A stretch of DNA of 64,000 bases from Siderastrea siderea (Eukaryota > Cnidaria > Anthozoa > Scleractinia > Rhizangiidae), in NCBI GenBank assembly GCA_964030785.1, contig OZ034970.1, positions 34,302,943 to 34,366,942 of the forward strand, in the 5' to 3' direction. Below are positions 46,195 through 56,519 of this stretch, piece after piece. The notes below the pieces were generated by a model. It saw only the letters and a program-made list of their open reading frames with translations, made no database searches and was not told where the DNA came from. Position 1 is the first letter of the stretch. Each line of letters begins with the position of its first letter. A program made the translations under genes and the position numbers.

Positions 46195-46548
46195 ACACCA
46201 ATTAACTTAAGGAAAAAGTATGGTGCTTTGAAGTTTTCACGAAAATAAATTCTGTATTTTGTGTTACTAAATTCTGTAATTCTTGTTGTGTTTTAGTTTC
46301 TCCCCTCTCTTCGGAAGGAAACATCTGTTACTCGTGGCTTAAAAATTTAGTTCCACAATTTGATATTAGATTGTTAATGTTCCTTGTAAAATCATAGTTT
46401 TCAACATATGATAACTGTACCATGTACTGGTTTATATAACCATTGGATAGTTGAAAGTTGGAGGATCATGTGGGCTAATACCAGTCAGTAGTTACTCAAT
46501 AAAATGTGCAATCTCAAACATTGTAATGCTTTATTTGTCATTTGTATC

Positions 46549-48924
46549 TCAGTATCTGTAGCCACTGTCAGTGAAGAAACTCTGGGCGTCATCTGCGGTG
46601 ACCTGAAAATAATATGAGGTTTTTAGTAAACAACAATACTGCAACTTTTAAATGGAGACCCCTTTTGGAATTGCATAGATTCATTTTGAAATTGTTAGTT
46701 GGTCAGTATCACACTGGTGGACATAAAAAATATTTCCCCTTTCCCAATTCTTTCCCAATTCTTTTTAAAGGATAAGACAGTACTTATTTTCTAATAAAAC
46801 TGTATACATGAAGTCATACCTGCTAGAAAATGCATTGTCTGTATGTTGTGGGAATAGCAACTTAGTGTCCAGTTATAAGAGGTGACAAGTAGAAGTTATT
46901 TGTGCAGTAGATATTTCATTGGCTTCAATTTATAGGCATGCTACAAATTATCAAAATATGGATAATTATACATTTCAATTACCTCCTCAAGAGCTCTAGC
47001 CATGCAGTACTTTGGATTGATTCTTGTGACATGTCTGTTTCTCTTCAGAATTGCTTTCGCCAAGGAAAAAGCATACTCAATTGGGTTCAGGTCTGGGGAG
47101 TAGGGCCTACCAAAGGAAAAAATGTTTTACCATTATTTAATTGAAATCCAAGGAGTAGTGGATGCACTTACGACAATGAGGGAAACTCATTTTTATTATA
47201 TGTTCAAGGTTTTGTGCCAGCACTCATATTTTAACCATGGCAACAGGAAACTTACAATTGGCCAACTAACATTCTGATCAGAGCCAATGAGAAAAGAGGT
47301 GGTCACCAAAATTTATTATAACATTACTTGACATGAACATTTCATTGGTCAGACAGTTTCTATTAATGGCTCTGCTGACAGAACACAAAACACAGAAAAC
47401 ATAAATACATTAATTTCATGTAAATTAATACATACGGTAAGAATACTGCAATTCCTCCTTTCCGCCGGATGATGTCGATGGTCTCATTAGAATCATGTAT
47501 TCTGCAGTTATCCATTACCACAACAGAGCGTGGCTCCCCTAGGGCAAATCTACCAATGCTGGGTGCAATAAAGTTCTCTAAGGCAAAGTTAAAATCTTCC
47601 GTATTGAATGCATTGGGTACAGTATGAGAAGCAACAATGCCATTGATATCCAGTGCAGCCACCACACTATATCTCTCTTCCCTAATGAAGTCTCCAACAA
47701 CATGGGAACTGAATCCTGGCCGGAAGTGCCCCATCTCTCTCTAAATGGAGGAAAACAAATTGCTGTGGTCTTAAAGTTAGAAAAGAGAAAGATGCCCAGG
47801 AAAGAAAAGTCCAGCTAACCGATAATAACATCCAATCAGGTTCTGTCTTAGGTCCAAATAGGATATAGAAATCATTATTTTTGAAAATATACCAAAAAAT
47901 ATATTTTGGAGTAAAACAAGATAATTAGTGACTTGGAGATGTGTGGCACACCTGCACCATTACTTGACATAAGTTTATTTTAACATTATTTACAACTTGA
48001 AGAGTTCAATTCTACATGTATTACAACATCATGAATTAAGAAAATGTTTAAATAATTAATTGTTTCTAGCTTAATTTTTTTTCAATTTAAAATATTTTAC
48101 CACCCTTACCTGTAACTTCTTCTTGTCTTTTGCTGTTTCGTCAATAAATAAGAACATATCCTGCGGTATATCAGCTACAAAGCGACAGTAAGTTGCTCTT
48201 TCTAGTTCACTTCTTTGTTTGGCAATGACCCTCAACTATCGAGAACAAAATTAACAGCCACACGAGTTTCTTAATATTTTCCCTTTCAATAGCATTTGCA
48301 TTTGAAGTAACTGTCAACAGTCTAGTATACATCGAAGCAGATGCTTGTAGCTATGTACTGCAGCAAAGGAAAGATTACAATAACCCAACACTTATTTATA
48401 AAACTAAAGAAAATTCATTTAGGTAAGAGTTACCTTTTTATATGTAAATCCAAGGCGAAGTATCGACCTGCACATAGTTGCGATGCTAATCTGGGTTCCT
48501 GTGACTGTTTGAAACCAGTCTTGATACTCGTCTATATACAGCTCCGGCTTACTCCTTATCATCGCCTCCAGAATTCTGTTTTCTCTATCTGTTCGAATAT
48601 TACATAAGGTATGTTTGTGGTACAAAACCTTATTTTTGCTTGTCATGCCAAAGCATATACTAGTAAGCTTTAGCTAAACTAACTTTGAAATAAACAGGCT
48701 TTTACTAGATACTTAAGCGTACTTACGGGACAAGATTCTCTGCCTCCCACGTCTTCTCTTCTGGCTTACCTCTCCACGCTCCCTGTATAGCTTCCGAATT
48801 TTAGAGACGAAGCCAGTACTCGTAAAAAGATTCCGGCGGTTTCTTTTATTGAACTACCGTAAAAATGTTGGTGATAAATCACTCGCCATCTTAGGTCTTC
48901 GTGCAACGCTTTCATCGTTGACAT
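46549..48924 (-). pseudogene. DD34E Tc1/mariner-type transposase, 6 exons, one frame break
   Basis: Exons: ~48924-48727, 48588-48434, 48235-48110, 47740-47436, 47106-46983, 46602-46549. GT-AG junctions and phases agree for exons 2-6. The N-terminal helix-turn-helix is in exon 1 ('HEDLRWRVIYHQHFYGSSIK', then, in another frame, 'GFVSKIRKLYRERGEVSQKR'). The switch falls near an A/T homopolymer at 48824-48828 (five T on the coding strand). GRQRIL and the second helical region follow. Catalytic residues: D in LFIDETAKD (exon 3), D in VVVMDNCRIHDS (exon 4) and E in LNPIEYAFSLAK (exon 5), with 34 residues between the last two across the PPYSPDLNPIE junction. It ends 'DDAQSFFTDSGYRY'. It would cut and join the element at TA. 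This copy is probably inactive unless exon 1 is spliced differently. Confidence 0.85.
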
Positions 48925-48939
48925 TCAGCTTGGTAACCT

Positions 48940-49011
48940 CGCGGTCGAATCATGCACGGGCGAATCATGTTTCAAAAAACCTGGGTCTACACACTGCACT
49001 GAAATCGGCTG
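48940..49011. repeat. right TIR of the Tc1/mariner-type element
   Basis: Inverted copy of the left terminus, ending ...AATCGGCTG before TA. It has two rather than three ATGATTCG copies. The transposase start lies ~15-25 bp inside, so the TIR probably contains its promoter. Confidence 0.85.
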
Positions 49012-49013
49012 TA

Positions 49014-49602
49014 ATATCAGCTTTATTGTTTTGTATAACACCACCTTAAGCCTCACAGCCATGCTCATTACACTTCTTAGTAATTACAAACCTTTACCTT
49101 TGCGCTACGAATTTATTGCCAAAAGTTCTTTGTTTTTCGAGGATTGTTATGCTAAGATAAATTAATCGATTTCAAGGGATCTGGTCTGAAGCAAAAACAT
49201 TGCAGTTTATCTCTTAGTTAACAGATGAAGGCAATTTTAAAGTAAAAGCTAATATAGATTTATATGAAATCTATATTATATTTTGATCACTTGACTAACC
49301 ACACCCATTTTTGTAAGAAAACCTTTGACTAAAAATTCCCATTTGTGACCGAGCGAAATCTTAACCAACATTATACTGTCAGAAGTGTCCTTATAACAGC
49401 AGCTGTAATGAGACAAAAGCTTTCCGTTTCCAGCCTGGTTTGTAAATTATTACTTGAGGTAAAATGTGTTTTCCAAAACAAGCTAACTAAGCATATTTAG
49501 GGTTTCCTAAGAAAAAGGGCGTGGTCTATCACGTGACTAGGCAGTTCAAAATTTTTGTGAGTTCGTTGGGTACTTTGTGTCAGTTCACCGTTCTTTGCTC
49601 CT
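49014..49602. other. noncoding
   Basis: AT-rich, no gene or strong repeat seen. Confidence 0.4.
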
Positions 49603-50215
49603 TCATTGTCTAACAGACTGAGATTTCGAGAAAATAGACTGAAAATTGGACAGTATTTTAGAGACAGTCCTATGAGCCCTTTGTCCGCTTTCGTGATATG
49701 TAATGTGACATTTTGATTTGCGAAAGGGTAGGGTTTTACGAGCCACTGTTCGACCTAACTTTCGGTACGAGTGGCTGTTTTTGGGCATGACATCTCTCAG
49801 TGTAATCGTTCCTACGACAAACCATTCTATGATAAAAAAAAACAGGAAATGAGATTTGGGCATGGTGCCAAGTATCTTCTTAAATCTCACCACCCAGACA
49901 AATGTTTGCTCTGCCATGAGTGTATTCAGGTTTGTAAATCTATCTTTCAATGCATCAGGGTTGTGTAGCTCTCGACAACTTGCATTGACATGGTTCCTTA
50001 AGTGTAACTTGTCGATGACACACGTTATAGACAACCATAAATGCCTGTAGGGATAAGTGATAGATAAAGGTTTCTTGGCTACATTTAAACGGTCCAAATT
50101 ACATAAATTATCATAACTGAGAACGAAATCGTGCCATTTTTCTTTGGGAACATGTTGCAGTCTTAAATACAAGAAATGTATGGCTAAAAGGAACGCTTGA
50201 CTGGGAGATTCCGAG
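49603..50215 (-). pseudogene. C-terminal exon of a KDZ/CxC-type transposase
   Basis: A clear splice acceptor (TTTTTCAG|CTCGG) opens a frame 'SSESPSQAFLLAIHFLYLRL' followed by 'KEKWHDFVLSYDNLCNLDRL', 'VIDKLHLRNHVNASCREL' and 'EQTFVWVVRFKKILGTMPKS'. This is the end of the KDZ (Kyakuja-Dileera-Zisupton) transposase and its CxC-cluster relatives: 'YDN.C.LD', 'D.LH..NH', 'EQ.F.W..R.KKI...M.K.H'. The region continues with basic 'RKTLPFRKSK' and stops at 49603. The upstream catalytic core is not recognisable nearby, so the gene is partial or decayed. Further fragments lie at 51812-52071 and 52309-52550. Confidence 0.72.
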
Positions 50216-50297
50216 CTGAAAAATTAAAACAGAAAACGTGAGATTGGAACAGTGACAGTCCACGTATTTTATATTATGTAACAAATTTCAAGGACAA

Positions 50298-50618
50298 GGT
50301 CACTCCAGAAACGGTGTATTTTTTGAAACCCATGTTTTCAGCTACTAAAGTGCATCCAATCCTACTGATATTCCTCACCAAAGAGGGCTCTGAAAACGAG
50401 CCCATGTTACCCGACTGCTGGTTTTGTTGTACGATTTGATGTCGTGGACAAGCGGCCGGGCTGCTAAGGATGATTTTAAATGGCGGGCCGCAGTGTTGAA
50501 TTTCGGCCCCTCTGGAGAGGAATTCCAGTGGGATGGGATGCCCTTTAGAAGCTAAAAACATGGTCAGTGTTATCTTTTTACTGGCAATTACCAAAAATAC
50601 ACCGTTTCTGGAGTGACC
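50298..50618. mobile_element. MITE with 26-bp perfect terminal inverted repeats
   Basis: GGTCACTCCAGAAACGGTGT plus six bases (50298-50323) is exactly reversed at 50593-50618. The 321-bp element has no transposase. It sits in what would be an intron of the KDZ-like gene. I could not identify a target duplication with confidence. Confidence 0.85.
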
Positions 50619-51811
50619 TCCTTTAACAACGCTTTACCGAGTCCATAAAGTGTCTGTAACAGAATTTGGAAAGGTAAATGTGATCAGTAGCACAAAATTC
50701 AGAAAAGAATCCAATTTGAGAGGCCACTAACAAACGTAGACATTTAAAATCATCAAAATCATCAAAAGTATCGAATATCTTAAAATTACATTGCTGTAAA
50801 AAAACTAAGTAGAAGTAAAATGTGAATGGAAAAAAAATATGAGAGAGTTTATCGCTCTTGCTAGTCACACGAACAAGGGATGGAAAGAGTCGATGAAGCC
50901 TGACCCGTGGACAAAATGCATCAAACCACGAGACTACTTCTGTAGACATTTCTGTTTCTGACCCGTGTCTTTGTTACACTTTCGGTCATTTTCCGGTGGA
51001 TTGTCCATGCTATAAGGAGTCCTTTGTGTTTAGGCGGAAATGATGATGTTCCTTCAGGTGGCAAAAGAGAATATATCAATTTCATAACGTATGCCCGCGA
51101 TGAAAAAGCAAAGGCCACAAAGCAAAACACTTGTAATGCACCTTGACTTTCTGGGGCAGTAGAAGCAGAGAGACTACCGCCCTCCTTCTCACGCAGCTTA
51201 TTTAAGAAAGCCTCCACCAACTCGACATCTTTAAAAGGTGATGTTTTCCATCTCTGCGTCTATGGGGAGAAATGAATTAAATAAATTTAAAAAGTAGTTT
51301 TCGCAAGCACTACCATAAATAAAAAGAGATCCCTGTTACTAACATACTAATGTAAAAAAACTTGCAAAGTTTACCATGTGAACAGGAAAATAAAACACAC
51401 CAGCAAATGGAGAGCCTGGGGTGGGGTACCTCATATAGAGTGCTAGTCTCTAAGCTGTTCTATTGCCATATAAACTCTATCTAGCGAGGTTAAGATAATC
51501 TCCTTTCATAACCTTTTGTCCACAAAGGATAAAGGGGTAGGAGAGAGACTTCCCCCCCACAAGGCCCTATCTCCATCCTTCTTAAGTTGCAAGTCACAAA
51601 GTTGGCACCAAATCGTGTTTTTAGTATTATTGGATATGCTATGTCTTTTCCTCAATGATCTTGACACATGCAGTGTATGTCAAAACTAAAAACGTAATAA
51701 AATATGCCTATCGACGTAACAGATATACATTGTAACGTTTTCGAATGGGAATTTTATTTCTAGGACTACTCCTCTACAATACAGCCGTTATGGTAGATTA
51801 ATGCCCTGGGG

Positions 51812-52550
51812 TTAGCTTAACACATTAACTTGCCTTTCTGGGGGACACCATAGTAAGTATGTATTAAGTCGTAGCTTTGTCGGGATTCCCTTCTCCGTGG
51901 CAATAGCGCGGTGTTTTTTGCAAAGTGCCGAAGTTTGGTCACTAGGATCTTCTGCACACACACTTGGCAAGTTGAGTGTGGGAACCCCACAAACCTCCAC
52001 TTTAACCGGAAACATGCAATGAGGGAAGCGAAGTTTCCAAATGCCGTCCATTGCCACAAAATTTTCACAGCCTGTTAATAGATACAGAGAAACCCTTGTC
52101 ATGTAGAAACCGCTTTGGATGTTTTTACATCGCATAATAACAAGTAAGATTAATAAGACGAAACGGAATGCAAGTCTGGCACTACGGCAAAGGGCTGCAT
52201 GATGTACTTAATGGTCAATATTTTGGCTAACAAATTTAGGCTTCCTCAGCGTCCTGTTGACTGCTGAATGGAAAGGTCATATTCGTAAGTAAGTTTAATT
52301 GAGGTTGTTTAAAGAGGGGATGAACCTTTGTCTTTGCATTGTTGGGAACATTTTTTGTGGCGGTAAAGTTCGCCTTGGCGTAAGTCGTTGATTTTAACAA
52401 GTACTTCTCGCAGAGCCACGTCGTCATTGCCTATGAAATTCCAGTGGAGCTTCCTTTCTTTAAGTTCGTCTTCGATCTCATGCCAGTAGAAACCATCCGA
52501 TACTAACCGTCTGTCCAAACGGGGCGTGAATTGGTACCTTGCTGTCATAT
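51812..52550 (-). pseudogene. N-terminal CxC-cluster exons of the KDZ-type gene
   Basis: Two minus-strand exons precede the KDZ end. One (52550-52309) reads 'RYQFTPRLDRRLVSDGFYWH' and 'FIGNDDVALREVLVKINDLR', ending 'HKKCSQQC'. The other (52071-51812, acceptor ATTAACAG) reads 'ENFVAMDGIWKLRFPHCMFP' and 'LPSVCAEDPSDQTSALCKKH'. This is the 'DG.WKL..PHC..P' cysteine cluster found with KDZ transposases in cnidarians. Joining signals between these exons and 50215 are unclear and the exons at 50600-51250 have no recognised motif. Treated as a decayed gene. Confidence 0.6.
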
Positions 52551-53453
52551 GAAAGTTAAACATGACAAAGATTAATGTAGCAAAGAGAAGTGAAACGGCT
52601 ACAAAACGCATAAAACTGTGGCTATACGAACGGTTTTTTTCTTGACTGAAGGAAAAGCAATATGAAAGGTGGGCTGTAACACTGAACAAAAGAGCATGGG
52701 CATATTTATTGGCCCATATGTCACTTAGTACAATGGGCCATATGCAGAGGCCGTGCTACTTAGAAGGAAAAAAAATGACCCCAAAAAGACGCATAAGACG
52801 TGGTCCTGTATCTACTGTTATAGGTGTACTGCAATCAATCAAACATTATAAGTTACAAACCTTTCCATTTGCTTTCAAATTGTATAATCTATCGAGATGA
52901 TTCAGAGGAGTCGTTATAAGCTTCACTGAATCCTTGAAATGATACCCAGGCATGGTTTCTAAAATTGAATTAACGGGTTTAGGTATACTAAAATCCAGGT
53001 GGTATACCTTAAAACGAGTTTAACTCATGGAAAAAACAACACAAATCACAAGTGACATGCTAAAAACTCTGAAGATTATCGTTAAGTGGGGGAACTTAAA
53101 ACAAAATTATTTTAGGCACATACCGTAAGCATGGGCAGTTGTATTGTTAGTAACCATTTCACTGAAAAAATTTAGGAACGAAAGGGACGAAAATTGGAAA
53201 AGAGGGCGAAGTAGACGGGAAGTTTATTGTGGGAGTTCATGAGTTTGCCACCATATACCTGCTGGAGTTGAAACTGAACAAGTTTGTAATCTGTTCGCAC
53301 AACGGAGCCATCATGTGCGTGTTTGATCGAACTGAAGACAGAACAAATTTGAACAGTTGAACTTGAAGAGGTAATTTCTATGCAGCTAAGAAGCACAATT
53401 ACTGTAGCGATCAGGAACATTAGAATTCACCATCAACATTTGTTAAACGCAAA
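52551..53453. other. no gene I can support
   Basis: A minus-strand frame at 53172-53420 begins with a hydrophobic signal-like stretch (FLIATVIVLLSCIEITSSSS) but has no family features. It could be a first exon. Confidence 0.3.
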
Positions 53454-54924
53454 GTGCAAAATTCAGTTGTTCTCAGTTTAGAGGTTGTGGACGGAATGGT
53501 GAAAACAACATTCAAACAACTGGAAAAGCGATTCAACTCCGTTTACGTGGTATCCGATTTCTATCTGAGCATTTGGACCTGTTGGAACACAGAGCTACAA
53601 CGAGTGCAGGTAAACCAGTGTCAATTTTCCTTCCTTCCTTCTTGGTAGTTTGCAGCTGTATTTTTTTAGTACTTGTTTAGACTGCTTCATGATTTTCGCA
53701 CCGACTCGCCATGAATGTGTGACAGTTTTTATTATATGCTCTTGCCCCATTTCACTGTGTTTTATTTATGTCTTGTCTTGATATTTTGAAGTGGAAATCC
53801 TTTCTGATAAAACCTACCGTTTTTTTATTTCAATGATCGACGTGACGATCGATGAAAGAAATTAATTGTAAACACCATGCTTAATACTTAAATTTCTATT
53901 TCTGCGCAGTTTCTTCAATCAATTTTGACTTGTGTTAGAGGACGCTGTTGGTGATGCTTGTTGGTGACACTGTTGGAATCTCTGCTTAATTTAAATTCGC
54001 TGCCAAGTCCATTTTTCTCGCTGGGTTGCTCGCAAGGGAAAAACTTTCAGCTCACTTTGTTGTTGAGCGTTCATTGACCATATTTGGTCGCAGCAGGTAT
54101 ATGAGCTGATAGCCTAGCTCCGTTGAGCCAATCAAAATGCTAGAAATCCAATCTACCTAGTCCAGTTTTTAATAAATTTCTATAGAGAATTCTTCGTACA
54201 GTTGAGCAGTTTCAGAAACGGCATAGCTTTCGATAAGGAGCTCAACTATGGGTCATCAGCAATGAGGAGGTATTCCATATCAGTGAACAGCTTAAAACTA
54301 GACAAACCGTTGACAAAATTAACTGAAGACGTACAAATTCCGGAACAAGACGAGGAGATATTAAACTACGGAATAGGGGGAGAGCCAGTATGGTGTCTAA
54401 ACAAGGACGTAGCAATAGACAAAGACGGCTGTCTAACGAAAGCTGAAGATCATGGGCTAATTTGGACAAGTCACTTAATGGACATAGGGAATGGAAAAGA
54501 AATTGCAGACGAGTTTTTATCTGCAAGAGTGGAGAAAGGGGAGATAACAAATGCTTACTTCGACGCAATGTCACACTTCCTAGGAGGCTCGTTGGAGGAA
54601 AACACAAAGACAAACCCACAACTGAATAGTGTAGTAAGTGAACTGTTCGGACATGATCCGTTGTTGGCGTTTGAGTCAGAATGGGATGGCGAGGAGGAGC
54701 CAAATTCTCCTGAAATAGGCTGCGTGGGAGAGCAGATGGAAAGTGACAATGACACACAAATTAAAAATAAATTGAATAAGGAAAATTGCCTTTCTCAATT
54801 TTTTCTTGCAAGTACAGGTGTAATCATTGCAAATTATCAAGAGGTGAGATGTAATTATAAAACACACTTAAACAGTAAAATTTCTGTCATTCGTACGGCA
54901 ACAATTCGTACAAAAACGAAATAA
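53454..54924 (+). CDS. hypothetical protein, two candidate exons
   Basis: An exon ending CAG|GTAAAC at 53609 ('MVKTTFKQLEKRFNSVYVVS') can be joined in phase 0 to a second opening after TCGTACAG at 54202. The second frame runs 241 codons, with 'LNYGIGGEPVWCLNKDVAID' and 'ITNAYFDAMSHFLGG' and an acidic stretch (EWDGEEEPNSPE). A possible donor, GAG|GTGAGA, lies at 54844, so the exon may end before the stop at 54922-54924. No domain recognised, no ATG clearly in place. The minus-strand 171-codon frame over the same DNA has a shadow-like Ser/Leu composition and was rejected. Confidence 0.4.
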
Positions 54925-55119
54925 GATAAACAACTTACGTTTGTTTGTTGGCCAATAATGCTAAGAAGAAACCACTGAAACAATCCTGTGTTGCTTTTCT
55001 TTCCTTCACACTCAAAAAATATTACAGGTTTGAATGAGCTGGCTATCCCTTCCTCTGGTATCTTCATGGCACTTGAAAGGAACGCCCGGACAGGTCTGTT
55101 TCCAGCGCCTTTCTCTTGC

Positions 55120-56333
55120 TCAAATCACGTCCCTGAAGCGTCGCAGAGCTTTCATAGCATCCACTGGTTGTAGTGCATCCATCCCTGGATCACGCATCGG
55201 TACCAGATCGCAGTCATCTTGTTCCTGCTGAGCCCCTGGAATACATTTGAAACGGTAATGTATACGATTAGAGTACAGCTTAATACTCTTTGTCACCGGT
55301 AGTGGGTTATGTGAGCTGGCACCAGTTACCTTTTAGTTACCTCATAAATTATGTAACAATTCTGATTTACATAACAAGAAGAGCTTGCGCTGCTTCATTA
55401 ACATCGCCTCCAGATGCAGAAAGTACTGCTTCTATTTCGCCTGTAGTGGCATCGGGGCAAATTTCTTCCAAAGCAGACAAAGCCATTCTCGCAGCTTCTT
55501 GGGAGCTGCTTTGAAAATACACAAGCTCTTATTCAATAAACCAATACATTAGAAGTACCTTAGCAAAATAAGGTTGAAAAGAAATGTGAAGCGCTTACAA
55601 TTGAGACCTGTTACGTAGCGCGTTGATGTCTACTTAACCTTGCTGGCAAAAGCCACTTTCTCAGTGTCCCGCAAAGGAATTATTCATTACCATTCAATTA
55701 ATCTCAAGGCCATAATTGAGAATACAGTCACAACACGTCTTCTATTGGGATCAAACGTTTCAACCTCAACCGGTTTTGGTTGAAACAGTTGATCCCAATC
55801 GAACATGTCCTCTGAATATAATCAAGCACCAAGGTGAAATTTGTGTTATTGTTTTTGGGCTTAGGTTTGTGGTAAACAGAAGGGTTCAAAGAATCACCCA
55901 TTGAAAGAAAGGTAACGAAAAAAGTACCATTTCCAAGGGTGTTATTTTACCTTGGCAAGGGTGTGTTGATGTCTTCATGTTCTTTGACTACAATGGCTAA
56001 ATTTTCAATGGTTCGTTGTTTCTACAGGTAAAGGATAATTGTGGTATAAAAATAACTGAATTTATTTATTTTAGAAGTATGACAAGAATGCACAAAAATT
56101 TGTTCTAGTGCAACTATAAGCCCTTAAGAAAGTGTCCCTGGTGTTGTAATTTTGGGATTATTTAAAAGCAACTATATCTGAATGATGAATGAAAGGGCTA
56201 GTGTTTCACAAATCACCTTTTCTTTGGGAGCTTCATTCTCATCATTATGTTTATCTGAAATGTGGCTACTCAAGCTCGCCATAGCAAGAGACATCCCACA
56301 TAGCAAACAGTTCACCCTAGGACCATCTTGAAC
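55120..56333 (-). CDS. putative gene fragment with zinc-finger-like and CUE-like exons
   Basis: Four minus-strand exon candidates occur in order. 56333-56217 (TTTCAG acceptor, AAG|GTGATT donor) encodes 'NCLLCGMSLAMASLSSHISD' followed by KH, a C2H2-like finger. 56021-55951 encodes 'RTIENLAIVVKEHEDINTPL'. About 55511-55369 encodes 'ALEEICPDATTGEIEAVLSA' and 'SGGDVNEAAQALL', which fits a CUE/UBA-type ubiquitin-binding helix bundle. About 55235-55120 encodes 'DALQPVDAMKALRRFRDVI'. This order resembles cnidarian genes labelled G2/M-phase E3 ligase-like, but no HECT domain was found. Phases do not all agree, so part of the gene may be missing. Confidence 0.4.
55744..55799. repeat. 56-bp imperfect palindrome
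   Basis: ATTGGGATCAA / TTTCAACC on the left is mirrored by GGTTGAAA / TTGATCCCAAT on the right, with a short CTCAACCGGTTTT centre. Confidence 0.8.
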
Positions 56334-56519
56334 CTGAAAGGGTGACACAATTCAACAGAGTTAATTCAAAGTTTGCCGAGATTGGAATTGTGTATTGATC
56401 AAGAGATGAATCAGTATTCAAATCAACGTCCCACGTTTAATTAAACCCTCCTGTATATCTTTCTAAGACTACAGAGCGTCAGCTTTGTGTGAAGGAAAGA
56501 ACAACAATACAGGATTGTT

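Larger units (their letters stand above)
42718..49011. mobile_element. complete Tc1/mariner-type transposon, 6,294 bp, with SAM-domain accessory gene
   Basis: The ends are long inverted repeats starting CAGCCGATTTCAGTGCAGTG. They continue through '...GGTTTTTTGAAACATGATTCGCC' with one substitution and one indel over ~70 bp. TA flanks both ends (42716-42717 and 49012-49013), the hallmark target duplication of Tc1/mariner. Inside are two convergent multi-exon genes, each starting within ~130 bp of a terminus: an accessory gene with a SAM domain (plus) and a DD34E transposase (minus). Known Tc1/mariner elements are usually 1-2.5 kb, intronless and single-gene, so size, introns and a second gene are all atypical. 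Confidence 0.88.

Noticed and set aside
54242..54757. 171-codon minus-strand ORF
   Set aside because: Antisense shadow of the plus-strand frame; Ser/Leu/Pro-rich with no splice context.
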